NCBI GenBank assembly: GCA_913062735.1
Contig: CAJXWI010000053.1
Location: forward strand, 1-9,888
Length of the DNA stretch: 9,888 bases
Direction of reading: 5' to 3'
Origin: an uncultured Arcobacter sp.
GTDB lineage: Bacteria; Campylobacterota; Campylobacteria; Campylobacterales; Arcobacteraceae
Within the stretch, counting starts at the first letter, position 1; every line of letters begins with the position of its first letter. A program made the position numbers and the translations under genes. Shown here piece by piece: positions 1-6,924 of the stretch. Under the pieces are notes generated by a model that saw only the letters and a list, made by a program, of their open reading frames with translations, did no database searches and was not told where the DNA came from.

Positions 1-101
1 ATGCTAATTCTAGACAAAAATAGAAGAAAATAACGTTTTTATAAAAAATCAAATAAATAACTAAATTTAATAATCTCTCAATAAAAAAAAGGTCAAAAAA
101 G
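1..101. other. Upstream non-coding stretch, possible tail of a gene at the edge
   Basis: About 100 very AT-rich bases precede the first gene. One + strand frame is open from the window edge to a TAA at 31-33, which could be the last ten codons of an upstream gene, but this is too short to support. The run AATAAT at 69-74 is a possible -10 element for the following gene. AAAGGT at 88-93 is a weak ribosome-binding site 8 bases before its ATG. Nothing else is visible. Confidence 0.3.
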
Positions 102-533
102 ATGATAAGTGCCAAAAATTTTATAAATATCGCAAAAGAAATAGCAAAAGCCTCAAAATGTGTGTCCAAACAAGTGGGAGCTGTAATTGTAAAAGATGGA
201 AGAATATTATCAACTGGATACAATGGAACACCAGCAGGATTTACCAATTGTAATGAACATTGGGAAGGACAATATACAAAAGATCACCATGAATGGTCAA
301 AAACATATGAAATTCACGCGGAAATGAACGCCATAATATGGGCAGCAAGAAAAGGTATCTCAATTGAAGGCGCTAGTATTTACGTAACACTTGAACCCTG
401 TGCAGATTGTTCGAAGAACTTAATTGCAGCAGGAATAAAAAAAATTGTTTTTGAAAAAGCTTATGAACATACCAATTCAAAAATAATTTCCTCTTTTTTA
501 GAGCAAAATGGTGTGACAATAGAGCAAATTTAA
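102..533 (+). CDS. Deoxycytidylate (dCMP) deaminase family protein
   Basis: This is a 143-residue cytoplasmic protein of the zinc-dependent cytidine/deoxycytidylate deaminase fold. The catalytic HAE motif is at residues 72-74 (zinc ligand His72, proton shuttle Glu74). The second zinc motif PCADC is at 99-103, with Cys100 and Cys103 as ligands. An NGTPAG loop at 41-46 and the extra segment between it and HAE (residues 50-70, rich in His, Glu and Trp) are typical of dCMP deaminases rather than tRNA adenosine or free cytidine deaminases. The family converts dCMP to dUMP, feeding dTMP synthesis. The length matches ComEB-like bacterial proteins and appears complete. Its stop codon overlaps the start of the downstream methyltransferase gene by one base, so the two are probably co-translated. 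Family assignment is strong; exact substrate is inferred from the family. Confidence 0.88.
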   Translation: MISAKNFINIAKEIAKASKCVSKQVGAVIVKDGRILSTGYNGTPAGFTNCNEHWEGQYTKDHHEWSKTYEIHAEMNAIIWAARKGISIEGASIYVTLEPCADCSKNLIAAGIKKIVFEKAYEHTNSKIISSFLEQNGVTIEQI

Positions 534-1102
534 TGGCATTTGATGATAATAAACGTTTTTACGAAGGCTCCATTAAAGAATACGGAATATCTGCATTAGG
601 AGTGCATTGGAATTCCAAAGATAGCCAGTATAAACGTTTTGAGATTATCACCTCTTTTATAAAAGAAAAACTTTCAAGTCATACTTTTGCAGATATTGGC
701 TGCGGTTTTGGCGAATACTATAACTATTTATTACATAAGAATCACAAAAATGTTGATTATATAGGAATAGATTGCGAACAATCTATGATTAATATTTGCA
801 AGAGAAGATTCCCCTCTTTAGAATTTTTACTTAAAAATGCGCTTAGTGAAGCTTTACCCCAAAAAGATTATTACCTATGTTCAGGCGCTTTAAATATATT
901 AAATAAATCAGAATTTTTTATCTTTATACATAATGTTTATCTCTCCTGCACAAATGCTTTTATTTTTAATTTTTTATCTTCAGATTCGTACAACTACATA
1001 TTAAAGAAAGAAGTTATGGAGTTTTGTGAAGATTTATGCCCTAATATAGAAATAATTAATGGTTATATGGAGAATGACTCTACGGTAATAATGAGAAAAT
1101 AA
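533..1102 (+). CDS. Class I SAM-dependent methyltransferase, substrate unknown
   Basis: This 189-residue protein has a Rossmann-type methyltransferase core. Motif I is ADIGCGFGEY at residues 53-62 (SAM-binding glycine loop). The acidic end of strand 2 is GID at 78-80, where Asp80 should contact the SAM ribose. A motif IV-like strand, YLCSGALNIL, is at 114-123 and lacks the (D/N)PPY signature of nucleic-acid amino-methyltransferases. The N-terminal segment before motif I includes an aromatic stretch (GVHWNSKDSQYKRFE, 23-37) that may form a substrate lid. There is no signal peptide or membrane segment. The start ATG shares its A with the TAA of the deaminase gene and no clear Shine-Dalgarno is visible, which fits translational coupling. 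The target could be a small molecule, a protein or a nucleotide; the sequence does not say. The enzyme class is confident, the function is not. Confidence 0.8.
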   Translation: MAFDDNKRFYEGSIKEYGISALGVHWNSKDSQYKRFEIITSFIKEKLSSHTFADIGCGFGEYYNYLLHKNHKNVDYIGIDCEQSMINICKRRFPSLEFLLKNALSEALPQKDYYLCSGALNILNKSEFFIFIHNVYLSCTNAFIFNFLSSDSYNYILKKEVMEFCEDLCPNIEIINGYMENDSTVIMRK

Positions 1103-1193
1103 GTAACACTTATTTTAAATATAGCTTAACTGAAATGTTAAATAAAAAATATCACACCTTAATCATACTCTTAATGTAAGATGATAAAAGAAA

Positions 1194-1209
1194 AGAGTTT
1201 TTAAACTCT
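1194..1209. repeat. 7-bp perfect inverted repeat (operator candidate)
   Basis: AGAGTTT at 1194-1200 and AAACTCT at 1203-1209 are exact reverse complements separated by two bases. The loop is too small for a good RNA hairpin with the full stem, and no T-run follows, so a protein-binding dyad is more likely than a terminator. It lies just downstream of the weak -10-like hexamers. Confidence 0.5.
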
Positions 1210-1220
1210 ATTTAAATCAT

Positions 1221-1240
1221 TATAAACACAATAGTTTATA
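1221..1240. repeat. 7-bp perfect inverted repeat next to the lutA ribosome-binding site
   Basis: TATAAAC (1221-1227) and GTTTATA (1234-1240) are exact reverse complements around the six-base spacer ACAATA. The dyad ends one base before AAGGAG of lutA. As DNA it could be an operator where a bound repressor would block transcription of lutABC. As RNA it could form a weak AU-rich hairpin flanking the ribosome-binding site. Its core AAC-N6-GTT is shared with the shorter dyad at 1126-1141. Confidence 0.5.
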
Positions 1241-1252
1241 TAAGGAGTTAAA

Positions 1253-1996
1253 ATGAAAATAGGATTATTTATTCCCTGTTTTATGAACGAACTTTATCCC
1301 AAAGCATCTATGTCTACCTACTTGTTATTAAAAAAACTTAACTTTGACGTAGAATACCCAAGCAATCAAACATGCTGTGGACAGCCTATGGCCAACTCTG
1401 GATGCTCATCTAGTATAAAAAACCTAGCCCATATGTTTGTTGAAAACTTCAAAGACTATGATTATGTTGTTTCTCCCTCTGCTTCATGTGTGACTATGGT
1501 AAAAGAACATTACGCTGAGTTTTTTGAAGATAACAAAGATTACAATAAAATTAAAAACTCAATTTATGAAATCACAGAATTTTTACATGATGTAGTAAAA
1601 ATAGACAAAATCGAGAGCTCTTTTCCTTATAAAGTAGGTCTTCATAATTCCTGTCATGGGCACAGATCCCTTGGTTTAGGAACACCTAGCGAGCTTAATG
1701 TGCCTAAAACATCAAAACTTCATAATATTTTATCTCTTGTAAAAGACATAGAAATTGTTTCTTTAAACAGAGACGATGAGTGCTGTGGTTTTGGAGGAAC
1801 ATTTTGTGTAAGTGAAGATGCCCTCTCAACTGCCATGGGAAGAGATAGAATAAAAGATCATCAAGACAATAAAGTAGAAGTAATGACCGGTGCGGATATG
1901 TCTTGTTTGATGCACATGCAAGGTTTAATTAGTAGAGAGAAAAATCCACTTAAAGTTTTACATATATCTCAAATACTTTTAGGGGAGAAACTATAA
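1253..1996 (+). CDS. lutA: LutA: lactate utilization protein A, CCG-domain iron-sulfur subunit
   Basis: LutA (also called LldE or YkgE) is a cytoplasmic subunit of the LutABC complex that oxidises L-lactate to pyruvate independently of NAD. The 247 residues carry two cysteine-rich CCG domains of the heterodisulfide-reductase/GlpC type. The first has Cys9, the NQTCCGQP motif at 38-45 (Cys41, Cys42) and Cys79 in PSASC. The second has HNSCHGHR at 131-138 (Cys134), DECCGFGG at 175-182 (Cys177, Cys178) and Cys218. All expected cysteines are present and the length is normal for the family, slightly longer than the Bacillus subtilis protein. The start is fixed by AAGGAG at 1242-1247. Its TAA overlaps the lutB ATG by one base, so the subunits are probably made in a coupled way. 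Other CCG proteins (glycolate oxidase GlcF, GlpC) are less likely given the lutB and lutC neighbours. Confidence 0.93.
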   Translation: MKIGLFIPCFMNELYPKASMSTYLLLKKLNFDVEYPSNQTCCGQPMANSGCSSSIKNLAHMFVENFKDYDYVVSPSASCVTMVKEHYAEFFEDNKDYNKIKNSIYEITEFLHDVVKIDKIESSFPYKVGLHNSCHGHRSLGLGTPSELNVPKTSKLHNILSLVKDIEIVSLNRDDECCGFGGTFCVSEDALSTAMGRDRIKDHQDNKVEVMTGADMSCLMHMQGLISREKNPLKVLHISQILLGEKL

Positions 1997-3375
1997 TGGC
2001 AAAACATCCAATAAATGCAGCTGCTTATGTAAAGAATGATGAACGAATGCATTGGCATGATAAGGCCCTATGGTTTGTAAGAGAAAAAAGAGATAAAGCA
2101 TCTAAAAGTATCCCTGAATGGGAGGAACTACGTTCATACGCAGACTTGATAAAAAGTCACACTATGAATAAACTCGATTCTTATTTAGAGGAGTTTGAAA
2201 AAAATGCAATAAACAATGGCATAAAAGTTCATTGGGCTAAAGATGCGCAAGAACACAATGAAATTGTTTATAAAATTCTAAAAGAAAAAGAAGTTAAAAA
2301 GCTTGTAAAATCAAAATCCATGTTAACAGAAGAGTGTCATTTAAATCCTTATTTAGAAGAGCGAGGAATAGAAGTTATTGACACAGATTTAGGGGAGAGA
2401 ATTGTTCAATTAAGAAATGAAGCACCTTCTCATATAGTCCTACCTGCTATTCATTTAAAACGCTCAGATGTTGCAGAAACGTTTCATGAAAAACTAGGTA
2501 CACAAAAAGGAAATGATGATCCCACTTATTTAACAAGATCTGCAAGAAGTGCCTTAAGAGAAGATTTTTTAAGCGCTGATGCAGGACTTACTGGAGTAAA
2601 CTTTGCAATTGCACAAACAGGAGGCATTGTTGTTTGTACCAATGAAGGAAATGCAGATATGGGAGTATCCCTTCCTAAATTACATATCGCATCAATGGGA
2701 ATGGAAAAAATCATTCCAAGATTAAAAGACTTAAGTGTATTTACAAGGTTATTAGCAAGAAGTGCAATCGGGCAACCCATAACTTCTTATACTTCACATT
2801 TTCATGGACCAATTGATGGTGGTGAAATGCATATTGTAATTGTTGATAATAAAAGAGCAGAATTTTTAGCAAGTAAAGATTATGTAAAAGCATTAAACTG
2901 TATTCGTTGTGGAGCGTGTATGAATACCTGTCCCATATACAGAAGAAGTGGAGGGCATTCCTACGAATACGTAATTCCAGGACCTATTGGTTCAAGCTTA
3001 GCTGCTTTTAAAGAACCTAAAAAACACAATTCTTTACCATTTGCTTGTACGCTTTGTGGCTCTTGTACCAATGTTTGTCCTGTGAAAATTGACTTAGATT
3101 CACAACTGTATAAACACAGACAAGATTTAGGAAAAAATGGACACTTAGATAAAAAGAAAATGTTTTCAATGAAAGTAATGACCTATGTATTTGAACGACC
3201 AAAATTAATAGATTTTTTAGGAAAAGTAGGAAGAAAAATCATGCCTTATATTCCAAAAAAACTTATTTATAATAAATTCAATATTTGGGGGAAAACAAGA
3301 GATATTCCAGAATTGCCAGAGTACTCATTTAAAGAGTTGTATAAAAAAATGAAAGAAGATGAAAATGACAAGTAG
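1996..3375 (+). CDS. lutB: LutB: lactate utilization iron-sulfur protein
   Basis: LutB (LldF/YkgF) is the central electron-transfer subunit of the L-lactate oxidation complex. The 459-residue protein has an N-terminal LUD (DUF162) domain, about residues 60-290, with the conserved stretch FAIAQTGGIVVCTNEGNADM at 203-222. A double 4Fe-4S ferredoxin-like region follows: Cys302, Cys305, Cys308 and Cys312 in CIRCGACMNTCP, then Cys351, Cys354, Cys357 and Cys361 in CTLCGSCTNVCP. Both clusters are complete. The C-terminal tail (about 385-459) is basic and lacks membrane helices. AGGGGAG at 1981-1987 inside the end of lutA is its ribosome-binding site. The 3' end overlaps lutC by 17 bases. Gene order and domain content match lutABC of Bacillus and the homologous lactate dehydrogenase genes of Campylobacter jejuni and Shewanella (lldEFG). 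Confidence 0.95.
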   Translation: MAKHPINAAAYVKNDERMHWHDKALWFVREKRDKASKSIPEWEELRSYADLIKSHTMNKLDSYLEEFEKNAINNGIKVHWAKDAQEHNEIVYKILKEKEVKKLVKSKSMLTEECHLNPYLEERGIEVIDTDLGERIVQLRNEAPSHIVLPAIHLKRSDVAETFHEKLGTQKGNDDPTYLTRSARSALREDFLSADAGLTGVNFAIAQTGGIVVCTNEGNADMGVSLPKLHIASMGMEKIIPRLKDLSVFTRLLARSAIGQPITSYTSHFHGPIDGGEMHIVIVDNKRAEFLASKDYVKALNCIRCGACMNTCPIYRRSGGHSYEYVIPGPIGSSLAAFKEPKKHNSLPFACTLCGSCTNVCPVKIDLDSQLYKHRQDLGKNGHLDKKKMFSMKVMTYVFERPKLIDFLGKVGRKIMPYIPKKLIYNKFNIWGKTRDIPELPEYSFKELYKKMKEDENDK

Positions 3376-3949
3376 AGAAATAATATTAAACAAAATTAAG
3401 CAAAATAATAAAACACAAGCGAATGCTTTGCCTTCTTATGACAATTTTGGAATTACCTACGAAGATACATACACACAATTTAGCTCTATGATTAATACAG
3501 TGGGAGGAAAGTCATTTCTAAGCTCAAAAGAAGACTTAGACAAGCTAATCATGTCATTATATGCAGATGAAAAAAACATTGTATCAAATGTGCAAGAGTG
3601 CAGCTTGGGTAATTTTAACAGCAATGATATAACAGATCCACATGATTTAAAAGATGTAGATTTAGCAATAATAAAAGGGGAGTTTGCAATAGCTGAAAAT
3701 GGTGCTGTTTGGGTAAAAAATGAAGACAACAAGCACCGTGCTTTATATTTTATAGCCCAGCATATAGTACTAGTAGTAAAAAAAGACCAAATTCTTAATA
3801 ATATGCATGAAGCTTATGAACGAATATCTTTTGAAGAAGGAAGATATGGTGTCTTTATTTCTGGACCTTCTAAAACAGCTGATATTGAACAAGCACTGGT
3901 TATTGGAGCACATGGTCCCAAAACCGGTTATGTTATTTTCATAGACTAA
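3359..3949 (+). CDS. lutC: LutC: lactate utilization protein C (LUD domain)
   Basis: LutC (LldG/YkgG) is the third, cofactor-free subunit of the LutABC L-lactate oxidation complex. This version has 196 residues, shorter than the roughly 240 of Bacillus LutC, and the difference is mostly N-terminal. The LUD core is visible as DLAIIKGEFAIAENGAVWV (101-119) and the conserved C-terminal signature SGPSKTADIEQALVIGAHGP (168-187). This GPS.T.DIE..LV.G.HGP pattern is the strongest family mark. There are no cluster-binding cysteines, as expected. The ATG at 3359 overlaps the end of lutB by 17 bases; a second in-frame ATG at 3365 is an equally possible start, as neither has a clear Shine-Dalgarno. The gene probably depends on read-through translation from lutB. 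The overlap places it in the same transcript. Confidence 0.92.
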   Translation: MKMTSREIILNKIKQNNKTQANALPSYDNFGITYEDTYTQFSSMINTVGGKSFLSSKEDLDKLIMSLYADEKNIVSNVQECSLGNFNSNDITDPHDLKDVDLAIIKGEFAIAENGAVWVKNEDNKHRALYFIAQHIVLVVKKDQILNNMHEAYERISFEEGRYGVFISGPSKTADIEQALVIGAHGPKTGYVIFID

Positions 3950-3961
3950 AAAATAACTGGC

Positions 3962-3967
3962 TATAAT
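3962..3967 (+). promoter_or_regulatory. Possible -10 element for the two-component system
   Basis: The short gap between lutC and the kinase gene contains a perfect TATAAT at 3962-3967, preceded by TGGC. The kinase ATG is 17 bases further on, which leaves a leader of roughly 10 bases. No good -35 is visible, but Campylobacterota sigma-70 promoters often lack one. The kinase could be transcribed both from lutABC read-through and from this site. Confidence 0.4.
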
Positions 3968-3984
3968 AAGAGAAAAAGAAGCTT

Positions 3985-6186
3985 ATGAAATATATTCTTG
4001 TACTCTTATTATTGGCACTTAATCTTTTTTCAAAAGATGTATTATTACTTCACTCCTATCATAAAGGCTATATTTGGAGCGATGATATCTCCAAAACAAT
4101 AGAAAAAAATCTAAAACCGTATGAAAACATAGAATTAACAACAGTATATATGGATACAAAAAGAGTAGCAGGACCAATATACTTAGATAAATTGGCTTCT
4201 TTATATAAAGATCAATTCAAAAAAAGAAAATTTGACTTAATTATTGCAAGCGATAATAATGCTTTTGATTTTGCTATTCGTTACCATGACTATTTATTTA
4301 AAGACCTACCCGTATTATTTTGTGGTATTAATAATTTTGATAAAAATCTCTTATATGAAAACAATATGAATAAATATATGACAGGAGTCGTAGAACAAGT
4401 TGATTTAAAAAAGAACTTTGAATTGATTTTAAAACTTCATCCCAAGATGAAAAATCTACTAATATTAAACGATAAATCAAAAACCGGTTTAGCAATGAGA
4501 CGTGATTTACGTCCAATAATCAAAAAATATAAAAAGATTATTAATATAGAATACATAGACAACATGGATATAGAAAAAATTAAAAAAAAGGTTTCAAAAC
4601 TTCAAGATGACACCATCATTTTATATGTTCTTCTTTTTAAAGACAAAACGGGGAAATATTTTTCTCATAAAAGAAGTTTTCAGCAAATAAAGAAAGAAGC
4701 AGTTGTACCTATTTATGGTTTATGGGATTTTTATTTAAACTATGGAATTGTGGGAGGCTTGTTAACATCAGCAGTATCACAAGGGGAAGCAGTTTCCAAA
4801 ATGGCCTTGGATATTTTATTAAAAAATAAAAAGATAAAAGATATTCCAATTTTAGAAAAATCGCCCAATAAATATATTTTTGATTATAAAGAATTAAACA
4901 AATATGATATTGATATAAAACCTTATATAAAAGAATATACTTTAATTAATGAACCCTCAACTATTTATAAAGAATATACAAAGTTTGTTGTTTTGTCTCT
5001 TATTTCTATTTTTATTCTTTCTGTCATGGTTTTAAGTATGAAAGCCAATATTAAAAGACGAAAACTAATGGAAAAAAACTTACAAAACATTGTTAAATTT
5101 GATAAAGTTTTATTAAATACTATGCCAAGCCCCATTTATTACAAAAGTAAAAATGGGAAACTTCTGGGATGTAATGATGCTTTTGCAAAACTTTTTTCTA
5201 TGAAAAAAGAAGAAGTTATTGGAAAAACAGCTTATGATTTTTATCCCAAAGACTTAGCACTTAAAAATGTAACTATAGATAAAAAACTTCTAGAAACATT
5301 GGGTACAAATAACTCAGAACTTACCTTACACTTTGAAGACGGTTCCATGAAAAATATTCTTTTAAATAAAGCAGTGTATTTAAACTCAGATGGAACTATT
5401 GGAGGAATTGTATGTATTATGGATGATATTACAGAACGTCTGCAACAAAAACAATTTTTAATTCAACAAGGAAAATTAGCAGAAATGGGGGATATGATAG
5501 CTGCAATTGCCCATCAATGGAATGAACCTTTAGTTGAATTAAGTGCACAAGTTCAAGATATTCAAACCTCATATTTATTAGAAGAATTACAAAAAGTACA
5601 TATGGATGATTTTGTAAATGACTCTATGATACAAATTAAATATATGTCAAAAACACTAAGTGATTTCAGAAACTTTTTAAAACCTTCAACTAAAAGAACG
5701 CTCTTTTCAATTAAAAATTCTTTTGATGAAATTTTTGAGATCGTTGGAAAACAATTGTTCTACTCAAATATAAGTAAAAAAATTGAATACGACAATAAAA
5801 CAAAAGAACTATTAATTTATGGTTTTGAAAATGAATTTAAACAAGTCTTATTGAATATTATCAACAATGCAAAAAATAAAATACTTGAAAAAAAATCAAA
5901 TGAAAAATTTAAACTTACAATAAAAATAAGCTCAGATGAAAAATACAATATAATTGAAATTATAGATGACGGGGGTACAATTGATGATAGAATCATTAAT
6001 TCTATTTTTGATCCCTACTTTACAACAAAAGAAGAGGGTACTGGTTTTGGTTTATATATGGCAAAGGTTATTATTGAAGATAAAATGTTAGGCCATATTC
6101 GTGTGCATAATCAAAATAATTTAGTTGTATTCACAATAAAAATTCCACATATTTTAGGAGAGAGACATGAAAATATTACTTCTTGA
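3985..6186 (+). CDS. Sensor histidine kinase with periplasmic ABC substrate-binding-like domain and PAS domain
   Basis: This is a 733-residue inner-membrane kinase. Residues 1-16 are a signal peptide or first membrane anchor (hydrophobic run 3-15, ending LFS). Residues 17-330 form a periplasmic sensor resembling the ABC_sub_bind family (PF04392-like), with VLLLHSYHKGYIWSDD near the start, IIASDNNAFDFA at 86-97 and the hinge-like LPVLFCGINN at 108-117. One membrane helix lies at about 334-353. A cytoplasmic PAS domain spans about 371-485. The phosphorylation motif IAHQWNEPL at 508-516 carries His510. The ATPase domain has an N-box around 618-632 (Asn624, Asn628), DDGG at 661-664, the F-box FDPYFTTK at 675-682 and the G2 box GTGFGL at 685-690. 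All core catalytic elements are present. Its end overlaps the response regulator gene by 20 bases, so they form a pair. The ligand is unknown; a carboxylate is suggested by the flanking lut and TRAP genes. Confidence 0.9.
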   Translation: MKYILVLLLLALNLFSKDVLLLHSYHKGYIWSDDISKTIEKNLKPYENIELTTVYMDTKRVAGPIYLDKLASLYKDQFKKRKFDLIIASDNNAFDFAIRYHDYLFKDLPVLFCGINNFDKNLLYENNMNKYMTGVVEQVDLKKNFELILKLHPKMKNLLILNDKSKTGLAMRRDLRPIIKKYKKIINIEYIDNMDIEKIKKKVSKLQDDTIILYVLLFKDKTGKYFSHKRSFQQIKKEAVVPIYGLWDFYLNYGIVGGLLTSAVSQGEAVSKMALDILLKNKKIKDIPILEKSPNKYIFDYKELNKYDIDIKPYIKEYTLINEPSTIYKEYTKFVVLSLISIFILSVMVLSMKANIKRRKLMEKNLQNIVKFDKVLLNTMPSPIYYKSKNGKLLGCNDAFAKLFSMKKEEVIGKTAYDFYPKDLALKNVTIDKKLLETLGTNNSELTLHFEDGSMKNILLNKAVYLNSDGTIGGIVCIMDDITERLQQKQFLIQQGKLAEMGDMIAAIAHQWNEPLVELSAQVQDIQTSYLLEELQKVHMDDFVNDSMIQIKYMSKTLSDFRNFLKPSTKRTLFSIKNSFDEIFEIVGKQLFYSNISKKIEYDNKTKELLIYGFENEFKQVLLNIINNAKNKILEKKSNEKFKLTIKISSDEKYNIIEIIDDGGTIDDRIINSIFDPYFTTKEEGTGFGLYMAKVIIEDKMLGHIRVHNQNNLVVFTIKIPHILGERHENITS

Positions 6187-6811
6187 AGACAATGTAAAAC
6201 TAAATTCCACCATAAAAAAACGCTTAGAACTTAAAGACTATCAAGTGGATACTTTTATTGATGGACAAGAAGCATATGATGCAATTCATGATGGTTATTC
6301 TTGTTTTGTTTTAGATATTAATGTTCCCAATATTGATGGAATAAAAATTTTAAAAAAAATACGGGAAGAGTATATTGATATTCCTGTTATTATTATTTCT
6401 GCTTCTGTTGAACTGGAATTAATTAAAGAATCGTATGATTTTGGCTGTAATGATTATATAAAAAAGCCTTTTTTTATTGATGAACTTGAAATAAAAATAC
6501 AAAAACTCTGCATCATAGAAGATGAAAAAATCAAGTTTGATGAAAACTCATATTTCGATTTTAAATCTTCTTTTATACTTTTAGATGAAGAAGAAATACG
6601 ATTAACAAAAAAAGAAAGACTGCTTTTAAACTTATTTTTAAGTAAAAAAAACAAAGTAGTATCCTTTGAAGCTATTGAATCTTATGTTTGGGAAGGTTCT
6701 TTTGTTTCTTTAGAATCCATTAGAACGCTTATAAGAAGACTTAGAAAAACACTAAAAAAAGATTATATAGAAACCATTGTAGATACTGGGTACATCTTTA
6801 GAATCGAGTAA
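6167..6811 (+). CDS. OmpR/PhoB-family DNA-binding response regulator
   Basis: This is a 214-residue cytoplasmic transcription regulator. The receiver domain (1-115) has the acidic pair Glu7-Asp8, the phosphoacceptor Asp50 in VLDINVP, the switch residue Ser78 in IIISAS and the conserved Lys100-Pro101 in YIKKPF. The C-terminal winged helix (about 125-213) shows the OmpR pattern: LTKKERLLLNLF (146-157), the recognition-helix segment ESIRTLIRRLRKTL (183-196) and the final wing VDTGYIFRI. AGGAG at 6156-6160 lies six bases before the ATG, inside the kinase gene, which fixes the start and implies coupled translation. Phosphorylated by the preceding kinase, it probably activates or represses nearby promoters. 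The dctP and lutA upstream regions, both rich in inverted repeats, are the obvious local targets, though this is inference. Confidence 0.93.
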   Translation: MKILLLEDNVKLNSTIKKRLELKDYQVDTFIDGQEAYDAIHDGYSCFVLDINVPNIDGIKILKKIREEYIDIPVIIISASVELELIKESYDFGCNDYIKKPFFIDELEIKIQKLCIIEDEKIKFDENSYFDFKSSFILLDEEEIRLTKKERLLLNLFLSKKNKVVSFEAIESYVWEGSFVSLESIRTLIRRLRKTLKKDYIETIVDTGYIFRIE

Positions 6812-6826
6812 TAAAATAAATCTTGC

Positions 6827-6853
6827 TATCAAGAATACTCTATATTCTTGATA
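6827..6853. repeat. 11-bp perfect inverted repeat upstream of dctP
   Basis: TATCAAGAATA at 6827-6837 and TATTCTTGATA at 6843-6853 are exact reverse complements around the loop CTCTA. It starts 16 bases after the response-regulator stop. Only 4 of the 22 arm bases are G or C, and no run of T follows on either strand, so it is a poor intrinsic terminator. It could be an operator of the two-component system or another regulator, or an RNA stem that separates the regulator message from dctP. It is the longest perfect inverted repeat I found in the window. Confidence 0.6.
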
Positions 6854-6924
6854 TGAGTAAAAATATCATACCGTTATCATTCAGGGCTGTTACAATTCTT
6901 TATAACAAAATTAAAGGAGAATAA
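6854..6924 (+). promoter_or_regulatory. Leader and probable promoter region of dctP
   Basis: Two TATCAT hexamers (6864-6869 and 6875-6880, each one mismatch from TATAAT) are the best -10 candidates. The second is 11 bases after the first, and neither has a well-spaced -35. A dyad TGTTA-N10-TAACA at 6888-6907 sits between them and the ribosome-binding site AAGGAG (6914-6919). There is no sigma-54 GG/GC pattern that I can see. The position of the dyad downstream of the candidate -10 would suit a repressor site or a transcript-start region. Confidence 0.4.

Larger units (their letters stand above)
1103..1252 (+). promoter_or_regulatory. Control region upstream of lutABC
   Basis: These 150 bases separate the methyltransferase gene from lutA and hold no ORF. 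They contain three inverted repeats: TTAAC-N6-GTTAA (1126-1141), AGAGTTT-N2-AAACTCT (1194-1209) and TATAAAC-N6-GTTTATA (1221-1240). A direct repeat CTTAAT lies at 1158-1163 and 1170-1175, 12 bases apart. Possible -10-like hexamers are TAAGAT or GATAAA around 1177-1188, both poor matches. A good Shine-Dalgarno, AAGGAG, is at 1242-1247, five bases before the lutA ATG. Density of dyads and position make this the likely operon promoter and operator region. No specific regulator can be named. At this AT content short dyads also arise by chance. Confidence 0.55.

Noticed and set aside
1..33. Ten-codon open frame at the window edge ending in TAA
   Set aside because: It could be the end of an upstream gene but is too short to support any call.
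1100..1112. Small dyad TAAGT-N3-ACTTA after the methyltransferase stop as a terminator
   Set aside because: The stem is only five A-T-rich pairs with a three-base loop and a poor U-tract; it is unlikely to stop transcription.
2526..3732. Reverse-strand open frames inside lutB and lutC (2526-2780, 3017-3202, 3457-3732)
   Set aside because: They are antisense to strongly conserved genes, have no family motifs and no visible ribosome-binding sites, and their composition is that of complemented lut codons.
3985..5000. The N-terminal part of the kinase gene as a separate ABC-transporter binding protein
   Set aside because: The frame continues without a stop through a membrane helix, PAS, H-box and ATPase domains, and no ABC permease or ATPase gene is nearby.
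6827..6853. The inverted repeat before dctP as an intrinsic terminator
   Set aside because: The stem is AT-rich and is followed by TGAGTAAAAA rather than a T-run; the reverse strand also lacks one.
6854..6924. Sigma-54 promoter for dctP, as in DctB/DctD-controlled systems
   Set aside because: No GG-N10-GC pattern is present, and the adjacent regulator is OmpR-type without a sigma-54 activator domain.
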